Part shown: positions 33,870-42,744 of the stretch, piece after piece | Layout: every line of letters starts with the position of its first letter | How positions within the stretch are numbered: the first letter of the stretch is position 1 | Source: Firmicutes bacterium UBA5286 | GTDB lineage: Bacteria > Bacillota > Proteinivoracia > UBA4975 | Direction: 5' to 3' | Length of the DNA stretch: 64,000 nucleotides | Assembly (NCBI GenBank): GCA_002408465.1 | Contig: DHSM01000006.1 | Coordinates: 124,001-188,000, forward strand | Position numbers and translations under genes: made by a program | The notes under the pieces: generated by a model | Told to the model about the DNA's origin: nothing | What the model saw: only the letters and a program-made list of their open reading frames with translations | The model's database searches: none

Positions 33870-35003
33870 ATGACAAAGAGATTGGTTGCTTTGGTCCTGT
33901 GTGTCCTGATGTTAACGGCCTTGGCAGCTTGTCGGACGGATCCCGCCACCTCAGATGAGCCTGAATATAAGATTGGGATTATCACAGGCACAGTATCTCA
34001 GGGAGAGGAGGAGTATCAGGCGGCCCATAACATGGCTGCCAAATATGGCGCTAAAATTGTCACTGCCACTTATCCTGACAACTTCTCTTCGGAAACTGAG
34101 ACGACAATCGCCAACACAGTTGCCCTCGCTTCTGACCCCGACGTCAAGGCGATTGTCTTTGTGCAGGCAGTCCCGGGAACAGCTGCTGCCATTGACAAGG
34201 TTCGTGAAACCCGTCCCGACATGCTCTTTATTGCCGGTGTAGCAGCCGAAGATCCAGCTACCATCGCCAGCAAGGCCGATATTGTCCTGCTGGTGGATGA
34301 AATCTCCATGGGCACAGCCATGCCGAAAAAGGCGGCGGAAATGGGAGCAAAGACCTTTATCCACTACTCCTTTGCCCGTCACCTCTCCTATGCGACCATT
34401 GCCACCCGGCGCAACCTGATTATGAATACCTGTGAAGAGCTTGGCATTGCCTATTATGATGTCACCGCCCCAGATCCCCTCGGCGATGCAGGCGTATCCG
34501 GAGCCCAGCAATTCATCCTCGAGGATGTTCCCAGACAAATTGAACAGTACGGAAAGGATACCGCTTTCTTCTCCACCAACTGTTCCATGCAGGAGCCCCT
34601 CATTCGCTCAGTCTTGGAAGGGGGCGCCATCTATCCCCAGCAGTGCTGCCCCAGCCCCTACCATGGCTACCCGGCTGCCTTGAATATCGATGTCAGCGGC
34701 CATGAAGGCGATATTCAATACATGCTGAACTCCGTTGGCACTGTGCTCAAAGAATATGGCCAGGAGTCGAGAATGTCCACCTGGGGCGTCGCCGTCAACA
34801 TGCTGATGATTGAGGCCGGCGTCAAATACGCCATCGAATTCCTGGAAGGCAATACAGAGGGCCGAGTGGATGAAGACGTGCTCTTCCCCATTATCGATAA
34901 AATTGCCAAGGGGGGAACAGTAGTAAGCACATATGAAGAGAATGGCGTGCCCATAGACAATTTCTACCTCATTCTCTGTGATTACTACGACTTCAGTAAA
35001 TAG
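33870..35003 (+). CDS. DUF3798 family substrate-binding lipoprotein
   Basis: 377 residues; AAGGAGGATAACCTG precedes the ATG. The signal peptide ends in the lipobox LAAC (Cys20). The mature protein looks like a type I periplasmic-binding fold: EYKIGIITGTVSQGEEEYQAA at the start, alternating sheets and helices such as DVKAIVFVQAVPGT and MLFIAGVAAEDP. It matches my memory of the DUF3798 family, which is found next to RbsA-like ATPases. It should capture a solute outside the membrane for the importer made by the next three genes. The ligand is unknown; the family is distinct from the BMP nucleoside-binding and ribose-binding lipoproteins. Confidence 0.75.
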   Translation: MTKRLVALVLCVLMLTALAACRTDPATSDEPEYKIGIITGTVSQGEEEYQAAHNMAAKYGAKIVTATYPDNFSSETETTIANTVALASDPDVKAIVFVQAVPGTAAAIDKVRETRPDMLFIAGVAAEDPATIASKADIVLLVDEISMGTAMPKKAAEMGAKTFIHYSFARHLSYATIATRRNLIMNTCEELGIAYYDVTAPDPLGDAGVSGAQQFILEDVPRQIEQYGKDTAFFSTNCSMQEPLIRSVLEGGAIYPQQCCPSPYHGYPAALNIDVSGHEGDIQYMLNSVGTVLKEYGQESRMSTWGVAVNMLMIEAGVKYAIEFLEGNTEGRVDEDVLFPIIDKIAKGGTVVSTYEENGVPIDNFYLILCDYYDFSK

Positions 35004-35087
35004 ATAATCCTGTGAATTCGCCGGCCTGCTCGGCAAGCTGGCGAATTTGTTTACCCATTCCGAAATCCGAAATCGGGGGATGAGAAT

Positions 35088-36659
35088 TTGAAAACCCAAT
35101 TCCTCTTGAATATGAAAGATATCTCAAAAGAATACTTCGGCAACCGTGTGCTCAAAAATGTGACCTTACAGGTAAAACCCGGCGAAATCCATGCCTTGGT
35201 CGGTGAAAACGGCGCCGGCAAATCCACTTTAATGAACATCCTCTTTGGCATGCCCGTCATTGGTGGCACCGGCGGTTTTGAGGGAGAGGTGGAAATTAAC
35301 GGTGAACCTGTCACTATCGATGCCCCCCATAAGGCCATTGACTTTGGCATTGGCATGGTGCATCAGGAATTCATGCTCATTCCCGGATTCACCGTCACCG
35401 AAAATATCAAGGTAGGGAGAGAGACCAGCCGCCCATCCCTGTTAAGCCAAATTCTCAGCAAAGAATTGGAGACCCTTGACCTCGAGCAGATGGCGGCGGA
35501 TGCCCGCAAAGCCCTCAATGAAATTGGCCTCAATATAGAAGAATACGTCCTGGTGGCCGGCCTGCCAGTAGGTTACAAGCAGTTCGTTGAAATTGCCCGG
35601 GAAATCGATAAAACGGGGATTAAGCTGCTGGTATTTGACGAACCCACAGCTGTTCTCACCGAAAGTGAAGCAGAAAGGCTGCTAAAGATCATGAAGCTCA
35701 TAGCCCAAAAGGACATCGCCATAATCTTTATTACCCACCGCCTAGGCGAAGTCATGCGGTATGCCGACAGCGTCTCTGTCCTCAGAGATGGAGAGCTGAT
35801 AATGCGCACAGCAGTCAAAGATACTAGCATGGTGAAGATTGCCGAGCTGATGATTGGGCGCAAGGCACAGAAGTATGTAGATTCAGTTCCAGGCCGGCTG
35901 GAATCTGAGGAAATTGCCCTGTCTTTACAAGACTTCCATGTGGATATGCCAGGAGAGATGGTGCGGGGTATTGACCTGGACATACGGCAGGGAGAAATAT
36001 TTGGCATCGGCGGCCTTTCCGGCCAAGGCAAACTGGGTATAGCCAACGGCATTATGGGCCTGTATAGTTCCCAGGGCAAGGTCAGTGTCTTTGGCCGGGA
36101 ACTGGATCTGGGCAAGCTAGGAGCCGCTCTCGCCAACGGCATCGCTTTTGTTTCCGAAGACCGCAGAGGTGTCGGCCTCTTGTTGGACCAGTCCATTGAG
36201 CATAACCTGGTCTTTTCTGCCATACACATCCAAGAAGAATTCCTCATCAACCTAAAACTGCTCAAACTATATCATCGCAGCAAGGCGAGAAAGCATGCCC
36301 AGAAAATGATCAAGCTCCTCGATATCCGCTGTACCGGTCCCGCCCAAAAATTGGGCAGCCTCTCGGGAGGCAACCAGCAGAAAGTCTGTCTGGCCAGGGC
36401 CCTGACCCTCAACCCCAAAATACTCATAGTCTCTGAGCCCACCCGGGGCATTGACATCGGCGCCAAAAAACTGGTGCTGGAATACCTCCTTAATCTTAAC
36501 AGCCAGCAGGGAATGACGATAATTATCATCAGCTCGGAATTGGTTGAGCTCCGTTCTCTCTGCCATCGCATCGCCATCATCGCCGATGGCAAAGTGGCGA
36601 GAATTATGGAGCCAGATGCCCCTGACGCTGAATTTGGCCTGGCCATGTCAGGAAACTGA
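35088..36659 (+). CDS. Dual-domain ABC importer ATPase, RbsA/MglA-like
   Basis: 523 residues. TTG start at 35088 with GGGGGATGAG upstream. The first ATPase domain has Walker A GENGAGKST, signature VGYKQFVEIAREI and Walker B LLVFDEPTAVL. The second has a degenerate Walker A (GGLSGQGKLGIA, without the usual Ser/Thr), a full LSGGNQQKVCLARAL signature and ILIVSEPTRGIDIGA. This tandem arrangement is typical for sugar and nucleoside importers of the CUT2 class. It energises the two permeases that follow. It lies 84 bases after the lipoprotein gene in the same operon. Confidence 0.92.
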   Translation: MKTQFLLNMKDISKEYFGNRVLKNVTLQVKPGEIHALVGENGAGKSTLMNILFGMPVIGGTGGFEGEVEINGEPVTIDAPHKAIDFGIGMVHQEFMLIPGFTVTENIKVGRETSRPSLLSQILSKELETLDLEQMAADARKALNEIGLNIEEYVLVAGLPVGYKQFVEIAREIDKTGIKLLVFDEPTAVLTESEAERLLKIMKLIAQKDIAIIFITHRLGEVMRYADSVSVLRDGELIMRTAVKDTSMVKIAELMIGRKAQKYVDSVPGRLESEEIALSLQDFHVDMPGEMVRGIDLDIRQGEIFGIGGLSGQGKLGIANGIMGLYSSQGKVSVFGRELDLGKLGAALANGIAFVSEDRRGVGLLLDQSIEHNLVFSAIHIQEEFLINLKLLKLYHRSKARKHAQKMIKLLDIRCTGPAQKLGSLSGGNQQKVCLARALTLNPKILIVSEPTRGIDIGAKKLVLEYLLNLNSQQGMTIIIISSELVELRSLCHRIAIIADGKVARIMEPDAPDAEFGLAMSGN

Positions 36660-36730
36660 AGAGCCATGAAATTACCAACTAACTGGGCTGAATGCAAATT
36701 AACACTGGTATTGGGAGGGAGGTAAGAACA

Positions 36731-37801
36731 TTGCAGACTAGAATAAAAAAACTCTATGCCAAAATCGGCTTGCCCCATATTATTATCGTCGCCTTTTTTC
36801 TGTTTCTGCTGACCGCTGCCGCCCCTCTGGGCCTCAGCGTTCGCAGCCTCATGGGAGATACCCTGAGAAGATGGGCGATGTACGGCATTCTTGTCCTAGC
36901 CATGGTCCCGGCAATTCAAAGCGGCATCGGTCCCAATTTCGGCATTTGCCTGGGCATCGTCGGCGGCCTTTTAGGGGCAACTGTCAGTATTGAGCTGGGC
37001 CTGGCCAATCCCTGGATTGCCATAATTGTTGCCATGCTGATTGGGGCATCTATTGCCAGCATTCTGGGCATTCTTTATGGGTCACTCTTAAACAGGGTAA
37101 AGGGTTCAGAAATGACTGTTTCTACATATGTAGGTTTTTCAATAATAGCCTTTATGAATATTATGTGGCTGTCCCTGCCCTTTTCCAGCGGCACCCTGAT
37201 CTGGCCTTTGGCCGGAATGGGCATGCGCAATAATATAAGCTTAGCTGGCAGTTTTGGCCATGTCTTCAATAACTGGCTTTCCTATTATCTCTTGGGAGAC
37301 AAAACAACAGGCATCTTCATCCCCACAGGTTTGATTCTTGTCTTCCTGGCTGCCTGCCTGGCCATGTGGCTCTTTCTCAGGAGCAAGACGGGCATAGCTA
37401 TGAGCGCAGCCGGAGAAAATCCCCATTTCGCCAGGGCAGCAGGCATCAATGTCCACAAGATGCGGATCATTGGCACGGCAGTATCTACTGCCCTAGGCGC
37501 CATCGGCATAATTGTCTATGCCCAAAGCTACGGCTTTCTGCAGCTATACAACGCCCCGCTGATGATGGGCTTTCACAGCGTCGCCGCCATTCTCATCGGC
37601 GGCGCCAGCACCAAAAAGGCTACCATATCAAATGTAATCGTTGGCGCTTTTCTCTTTCAGGGCATTCTGGCAGTTGCTTTGCCTGTGGTCAACAAGGTGC
37701 TGCCCGAAAGCAACTTGCCTGACGTCATCCGAATTATCATCTCCAATGGAATTATCCTCTTCGCCCTGAGCAAGGCCAAAGGAGGCGCGGCCAATGCATA
37801 A
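36731..37801 (+). CDS. CUT2/BPD_transp_2 family ABC permease (subunit 1)
   Basis: 356 residues. TTG start at 36731 chosen because GGGAGGGAGGT lies 7 bases upstream. About 9-10 membrane helices span residues 15-350. The family motif AGINVHKMRIIGTAVSTALGA is at about 235-255, followed by GGASTKKATISNVIVGAFLF. The family transports sugars, nucleosides or similar small solutes inward. The stop overlaps the start of the second permease by 8 bases. Two non-identical permeases, as in nucleoside (BMP-type) importers, suggest a heterodimeric channel. Confidence 0.88.
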   Translation: MQTRIKKLYAKIGLPHIIIVAFFLFLLTAAAPLGLSVRSLMGDTLRRWAMYGILVLAMVPAIQSGIGPNFGICLGIVGGLLGATVSIELGLANPWIAIIVAMLIGASIASILGILYGSLLNRVKGSEMTVSTYVGFSIIAFMNIMWLSLPFSSGTLIWPLAGMGMRNNISLAGSFGHVFNNWLSYYLLGDKTTGIFIPTGLILVFLAACLAMWLFLRSKTGIAMSAAGENPHFARAAGINVHKMRIIGTAVSTALGAIGIIVYAQSYGFLQLYNAPLMMGFHSVAAILIGGASTKKATISNVIVGAFLFQGILAVALPVVNKVLPESNLPDVIRIIISNGIILFALSKAKGGAANA

Positions 37802-39224
37802 GCTTAAAGAACTGGTATTAAACAACAAGGTGGTTCTACTATTTGGACTCCTCTGCATTGCGGCAATTTATACAGCCCAAAACCCCCTGACTTTTGTTGC
37901 CGGGGAACTCTTTACCCGCATTGGCCGCAATGGCTTCATGGTCTTGGCCCTGCTCATTCCTGTCCTAGCGGGCATGGGCCTCAATTTCGGCATCGTCATC
38001 GGCGCCATTGCCGCCCAAATTGCAGTATTCTGGACCGTTTACTGGGGCTATACCGGCAGCGAAGGCTTTCTCCTCTGCCTGCTCCTCTCCACGCCCATTG
38101 CCATTTTTTTCGGCTGGCTGGTGGGCAGGATGTTCAACAAGATGAAAGGCGCCGAGATGATAGCCGGCTTGGTCCTGGGCTATTTTGCCGATGGCTTATA
38201 CCAGCTTTTTTTCCTCTATATCATCGGCGGGATAATTCCCGTCTACAATGAAAGACTCATTATCTCCGGGGGCATCGGCGTCAAAAACACCATCGACTTG
38301 ACAGGCAATCTCAAATATTCTCTGGACAATGTGCCCATGCTGCATATTGTGAAAATTGTCCTGGCTGTCCTGGCAGTTGTTTCCTTGATAAAAATAATCC
38401 TTGGAGTTGTGAAAAAAAATCCGCTCGGCCACAGGAGCTGGATTGTGTTGGGGGCGGCCCCAATAGCCTATGCTCTGACCTTTGTCCCGGCCATTAAGGA
38501 GTATCTCTCATCAGACCGGCTGCTGCTTCTCCATGCCGTACTATCTGGCCTGGGGGCGGTGATTGTCTGGCAGTCCTGGCTCATCGTCTCTAACAAAATC
38601 AGGCGGCGCAAAGAATACTCCCTGATTCGCCCCCTGGTCTACATGGCCATAGCCGTTGGAGGCTGTCTGTTGACTTATATCAAGCCTGTAGAAAAAATAC
38701 TCTTGTATGTAAAAATCCCCGTCACCACTTATCTATGCATTGTTGCCCTCTGTTTGTTTAATGCTGCCCTGCTAAGGACTCGACTGGGCCAGAATATGCG
38801 CACTGTGGGACAGAGTCAGACTGTCGCCAACGCCGCCGGCATCAATGTGGACACAACCAGGATAATCGCCATGATTATCTCTACCACTCTGGCCTGCTGG
38901 GGACAACTGATTTACCTGCAGAATATCGGCACCTTTTCCACCTATGGCGCCCATACCCAGGTTGGCCAGTATGCCATTGCCGCGCTGCTGGTGGGCGGGG
39001 CTTCGGTGAAAAAAGCTTCCAGCAAACAGGCTGTCATAGGCGTAATCCTCTTCCACACCCTCTTCATTGTCGCGCCTCAGGCCGGCAAACAGCTGTTTAA
39101 TAACGCCCAGCTGGGCGAGTATTTCCGTGTCTTCGTGGCCTATGGCGTCATCGCCGTTTCCTTGGCCATGCATGCCTGGAAAGATAGAGGTAAAACCAAA
39201 GAGCCCAATAGAAACAGAGTTTAA
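37794..39224 (+). CDS. CUT2/BPD_transp_2 family ABC permease (subunit 2)
   Basis: 476 residues, longer than the sister because of an insertion of helical membrane segments at about residues 180-310. The conserved motif AAGINVDTTRIIAMIISTTLA and GGASVKKASSKQAVIGVILF correspond to the same places in subunit 1. It pairs with subunit 1 to form the importer channel. Last gene of the operon; a strong terminator follows 8 bases after the stop. Confidence 0.88.
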   Translation: MHKLKELVLNNKVVLLFGLLCIAAIYTAQNPLTFVAGELFTRIGRNGFMVLALLIPVLAGMGLNFGIVIGAIAAQIAVFWTVYWGYTGSEGFLLCLLLSTPIAIFFGWLVGRMFNKMKGAEMIAGLVLGYFADGLYQLFFLYIIGGIIPVYNERLIISGGIGVKNTIDLTGNLKYSLDNVPMLHIVKIVLAVLAVVSLIKIILGVVKKNPLGHRSWIVLGAAPIAYALTFVPAIKEYLSSDRLLLLHAVLSGLGAVIVWQSWLIVSNKIRRRKEYSLIRPLVYMAIAVGGCLLTYIKPVEKILLYVKIPVTTYLCIVALCLFNAALLRTRLGQNMRTVGQSQTVANAAGINVDTTRIIAMIISTTLACWGQLIYLQNIGTFSTYGAHTQVGQYAIAALLVGGASVKKASSKQAVIGVILFHTLFIVAPQAGKQLFNNAQLGEYFRVFVAYGVIAVSLAMHAWKDRGKTKEPNRNRV

Positions 39225-39232
39225 AAGTTAGG

Positions 39233-39262
39233 AAGGCATTCAGATGCCTTTCTTTTTTTTCT
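39233..39262 (+). terminator. Terminator of the DUF3798 importer operon
   Basis: AAGGCAT (39233-39239) pairs with ATGCCTT (39244-39250) around TCAG, followed by TCTTTTTTTT. Confidence 0.9.
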
Positions 39263-39348
39263 CTGAGCTTTTAGACATCCGCCCAGACGGACAAAATCTC
39301 CTCTATGGTCATATGCTGTAAGGCATATTTCTTGAAGGGGGCCTGTTG

Positions 39349-40179
39349 ATGTCTGAAAACTCTGTTCTGTTGGCAGCCTGCCTGACCCTGTTCGCCGGTC
39401 TCACCACCACCCTTGGGGGGGCCGTCGCCTTTTATGCTAAGCGGGCAAATACCAAATTCTTGGCCATTGCCCTTGGATTTTCAGCAGGGGTGATGATTTA
39501 CGTTTCCATGCTGGAAATTATGAGCAAGGCAAAAAATATACTCATTGAAGCCATGGGGGAAAAAGCAGGCAACTGGGCTGCGGTGCTGGCGTTCTTTGGC
39601 GGGATGCTCTTTATTGCCGTCATTGACAAGTTTATTCCCTCCTTTGAGGAAAGTCCCGGCGCTCCCCAGACAATCCCTCAAGCCAAGGAAAGGGGCACCA
39701 CCGGCGCCAGTTCTTATAATCGCAAGCTGTTGCGCATGGGCCTGTTCACAGCTCTCGCTGTGGGCATCCACAATTTCCCCGAAGGGCTGATTACCTTTTT
39801 TTCCACCTTGCAGAATCCGGTGATGGGTCTCAGCATCGCCGCCGCTATCGCCATTCACAACATTCCTGAGGGAATTGCCGTGGCTGCTCCCATCTACTAT
39901 GCAACCGGCAGCCGCCGGCAGGCATTCCTGTGGGCTTTTTTATCGGGAATCGCCGAACCCATTGGCGCCCTGGCCGGTTATCTGGTTCTGGCCCCCTTTC
40001 TCAGCAGCACAGTCTACGGCGTAATATTTGCCGCAGTTGCGGGAATTATGGTTTATATCTCCTTCGACCAGCTGCTGCCGGCAGCGAGAGAATACGGTGA
40101 TCATCACCTATCCGTGCTGGGCTTGATTGGCGGCATGGCGATAATGGCTTTAAGCCTGCTCTTGTTTATGAAATGTTAA
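39349..40179 (+). CDS. ZIP family metal transporter (ZupT-like)
   Basis: 276 residues. ATG 39349 with GAAGGGGG upstream; a TTG codon lies directly before it. Eight membrane helices are expected. The metal-site motifs are in helices IV and V: GIHNFPEGLITF and AIHNIPEGIAVAAP, both typical of the ZupT/GufA group. The polar stretch at about residues 95-125 is the cytoplasmic loop between helices III and IV. It moves Zn or another divalent metal into the cytosol. It is a single-gene unit between two terminator-bounded groups. Confidence 0.9.
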   Translation: MSENSVLLAACLTLFAGLTTTLGGAVAFYAKRANTKFLAIALGFSAGVMIYVSMLEIMSKAKNILIEAMGEKAGNWAAVLAFFGGMLFIAVIDKFIPSFEESPGAPQTIPQAKERGTTGASSYNRKLLRMGLFTALAVGIHNFPEGLITFFSTLQNPVMGLSIAAAIAIHNIPEGIAVAAPIYYATGSRRQAFLWAFLSGIAEPIGALAGYLVLAPFLSSTVYGVIFAAVAGIMVYISFDQLLPAAREYGDHHLSVLGLIGGMAIMALSLLLFMKC

Positions 40180-40262
40180 ATATTGGCTGGGGAAATATTG
40201 GCGAAAACAAAGACTATAAGCTAAAATAGTACAAGCAATATGAAGCATAAGGGGCAAAGAAT

Positions 40263-41603
40263 ATGAAATTTAAGCACAAAAATATTATTATTGCAGTCCT
40301 TGTCATAATCTGCTTTCTTCCCGGTCTTGCTGGGGCAAAGGCTCAAGAGCCTCAGACAGAAGCCCAGGCTGCAATTCTCATTGAGCAGGTCTCGGGAACA
40401 GTCCTCTACGCCAAGGACGCCTACCGCAGAATGTATCCCGCCAGCACCACCAAAATTCTCACTGCCTTGCTGGCAGTGGAAACAGCCGATATGGATGCCC
40501 TGGTAACTGTTGGCCCGGAAATCAATTTAGTGTCAAAAGGCAGCAGCCTTGCCCGCCTCAGCGTCGGCGACACAATCACCCTCCGGGATTTGATCTATGG
40601 CCTCATGCTGCCCTCAGGCAATGACGCTGCTTATACCATTGCCGCCTACCTTGCCCGTCGCCAGTCTGGAAATCCTGATTTGTCAGCGCCTGAAGCCATT
40701 AAAGTCTTTGTTGACATGATGAATGCAAGAGCCCGGAAACTGGGAGCAAAGGATACACATTTTACCGGGCCTGATGGCTTTCATGCAGCCGACCACTATA
40801 CTACCGCCTATGATCTTAGTCTCCTGGCCAGAGAGGCGATGAGGCATCCTTTTATCCGCACAGTGGTTTCCACCGCTGATTACACCCCTGATTCCTGGAA
40901 GGGCAGCAACACATGCAGCTGGAAAAACAACAATCTGCTCATTCACTCCCTCAATGATTTTTATTATCCCGCTGCCACCGGCCTGAAAACAGGATATACC
41001 GGGCAAGCAGGATTTTGCCTGATAAGCTCCGGCAGCAGCAATGCTTTGGACCTTATTGCCGTGTGCTTAAAGACTTCCGAAGCCGGGCGCTGGTCAGACG
41101 CCAAGGCATTGCTCGATTATGGGTTTGCCAATTATACCTGGCTGCAGCTGGTCAAGGCCAAGGAAGCAATACACACTGTCAGCATCACTAACGGCGACTA
41201 CGGCCAACCCGACGCGGTAATGCTCACCGCCGCAGAAGGTTTTGCCGGAGTCTTTGCCCAAGAAGATGCCGGACGCATAAAAAAAGAAATAGTCATTGAC
41301 AATAACCTGCTGGAAACAAAGAATTCCTTGGGAGAAGCGGCAGCAGCTGCCCAAGGAGAGTATGCGCTGCGGGCGCCACTGTCTAAAGGCCAGGTTGTCG
41401 GTCAGGTAAAATTCACCCTGGGGGGCAGAGAATTGTTTTCTGCTGATTTGATTGTCACGGCCGATGTGGCCCCCCGGCCCTGGTGGCGGACTACGCCTGC
41501 CCTGACTATTATTGTCTGTGGACTTATTTTTGTGGCTGCCATCACCGCTCTCAGCATAAGGCGCCGCCGCAAGACAGAATTGGCGCCTGGGAACAGCCAC
41601 TAA
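40263..41603 (+). CDS. D-alanyl-D-alanine carboxypeptidase (DacF/PBP5-like)
   Basis: 446 residues. Signal peptide (about 1-27, ending GLAGAKAQ). Catalytic SxxK is S61-K64 (STTK), SGN is 118-120 (LPSGND) and KTG is 242-244 (GLKTGYTG). A PBP5-type C-terminal beta domain follows (about 290-400) and a final membrane helix (about 407-430) with a basic tail. It removes the terminal D-Ala from peptidoglycan stem peptides at the outer face of the membrane and so limits cross-linking. In Bacillota such enzymes act in vegetative wall or spore cortex maturation; which applies is not clear. Lies 83 bases after the ZIP gene. Confidence 0.92.
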   Translation: MKFKHKNIIIAVLVIICFLPGLAGAKAQEPQTEAQAAILIEQVSGTVLYAKDAYRRMYPASTTKILTALLAVETADMDALVTVGPEINLVSKGSSLARLSVGDTITLRDLIYGLMLPSGNDAAYTIAAYLARRQSGNPDLSAPEAIKVFVDMMNARARKLGAKDTHFTGPDGFHAADHYTTAYDLSLLAREAMRHPFIRTVVSTADYTPDSWKGSNTCSWKNNNLLIHSLNDFYYPAATGLKTGYTGQAGFCLISSGSSNALDLIAVCLKTSEAGRWSDAKALLDYGFANYTWLQLVKAKEAIHTVSITNGDYGQPDAVMLTAAEGFAGVFAQEDAGRIKKEIVIDNNLLETKNSLGEAAAAAQGEYALRAPLSKGQVVGQVKFTLGGRELFSADLIVTADVAPRPWWRTTPALTIIVCGLIFVAAITALSIRRRRKTELAPGNSH

Positions 41604-41719
41604 TTTCATCGTCTTTTCAGCTACAGGAAGGATTTCCCGGAGCCAACGGCGAATAAATTATACAAGCCCAGTATCCCGGTGCTATTGCCCCGGGTTTATA
41701 CTTCTTGAGGAGGAGTAAA

Positions 41720-42712
41720 ATGGAACATATAATTGCAATCATAAAAAAACTCTTTAGGGATATTTATACTACTCTCGACTTTTCTACGGATTTACTCCTC
41801 TATATTGGCTTGGGAGTGCTCTTGCTCCTGCTGATCATCCTGATGATTGCCAGGAAGAAACCTCGCAAACAAAAAAGCCAAAGTCCTAAGGACAACGAGT
41901 CCGATTTTTTAGAGGTAGGACCGGAGCCGGTGATTGTCTATGGCAGAAACAAGACACAGGAAGCCCCCCAGCCAGAACCAGTGCCGGAATTCCAACTAGA
42001 GCTGACTCCGGAACCTGAACCGGAACCTACGCCTCAGTTTAATTTGACTCCAGAACCAGAGCCGGAACCCATGCCTCAGTTTGATTTGACACCAGAACCG
42101 GAGCAGGAACCCGTTCCTCAGTTCAACATAACTCCCCAGCCTAAGCGGCAACCCCTGGCCCAAGCGGATTTCCCGCCGGAACCTGAACCGGAACCTGTTT
42201 CACAGTTAAAACCGGAGCCTTTGGACCTCTCTTCCTTGCCTCCGGCTCCTGAAACTTCCCCATTTCAACGTTTCATGAATGCTGGCCCCGGGCAGGAGGC
42301 GGCAGCAGCTTTTATGCCGGCCCTGGCTCAAGATCCCTTGCCACTTCTGGAATCCGATTTTGCCAGCGAAATCCTGCTGTTATTCAGCAAGCAGGGCTTC
42401 ACCATTGAAAAAGTCGCCTATCACGGGACCTACGGCGCAGATTTTATCGTAGCCGCCGAAGGCATGAGGGCTTATGTCCAGGTTAAAGACTGGAAGAAAA
42501 AAGCGACCCCCCGCACTGTTCAGGAAGCTCGCTATTATTCCAATACTAATGGCTGCCACAAAACCATCCTCATCCCCGTGGCTGGGTATACCAGCGCCGC
42601 CAACCGCGAAGCCGCCCAGCGGGCAGTCTCCCTTTGGAACGCTAAGACTTTGAAAAAAATCAGAAACGGTGAGCTCTCCCTGGAAGAGTGGATAGCAGCC
42701 TCAAGTTTTTAA
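41720..42712 (+). CDS. Membrane-anchored Mrr-like restriction endonuclease with Pro-Glu repeat linker
   Basis: 330 residues. ATG 41720 with GAGGAGGAG upstream. One membrane helix (about 24-45) with a basic cytosolic flank. Residues about 75-180 are a spacer of Pro-Glu-rich repeats of about 18-20 residues, each ending in a PQF(N/D)LTPEPE type sequence. The C-terminal domain (about 215-330) is Mrr_cat: LLFSKQGFTIEKV, GADFIV with the metal Asp, YVQVKDWKKK with the Q-x-K catalytic pair, then ARYYSNTNGCHKTILIPV. This suggests a nuclease tethered to the inner face of the membrane, perhaps cutting incoming or modified DNA. No methylase or other defence gene adjoins it. A terminator follows. Confidence 0.78.
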   Translation: MEHIIAIIKKLFRDIYTTLDFSTDLLLYIGLGVLLLLLIILMIARKKPRKQKSQSPKDNESDFLEVGPEPVIVYGRNKTQEAPQPEPVPEFQLELTPEPEPEPTPQFNLTPEPEPEPMPQFDLTPEPEQEPVPQFNITPQPKRQPLAQADFPPEPEPEPVSQLKPEPLDLSSLPPAPETSPFQRFMNAGPGQEAAAAFMPALAQDPLPLLESDFASEILLLFSKQGFTIEKVAYHGTYGADFIVAAEGMRAYVQVKDWKKKATPRTVQEARYYSNTNGCHKTILIPVAGYTSAANREAAQRAVSLWNAKTLKKIRNGELSLEEWIAASSF

Positions 42713-42737
42713 GCCGGCAATGCCGGCTTTATTTTTT
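42711..42737 (+). terminator. Terminator after the Mrr-like gene
   Basis: AAGCCGGC and GCCGGCTT flank AAT (42711-42729), followed by TATTTTTTT. It overlaps the stop codon. Confidence 0.88.
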
Positions 42738-42744
42738 TGACTAT

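Noticed and set aside
42000..42210. Pro-Glu repeat tract as a non-coding repeat
   Set aside because: The repeats keep one reading frame and lie inside the Mrr-like gene as a protein spacer.
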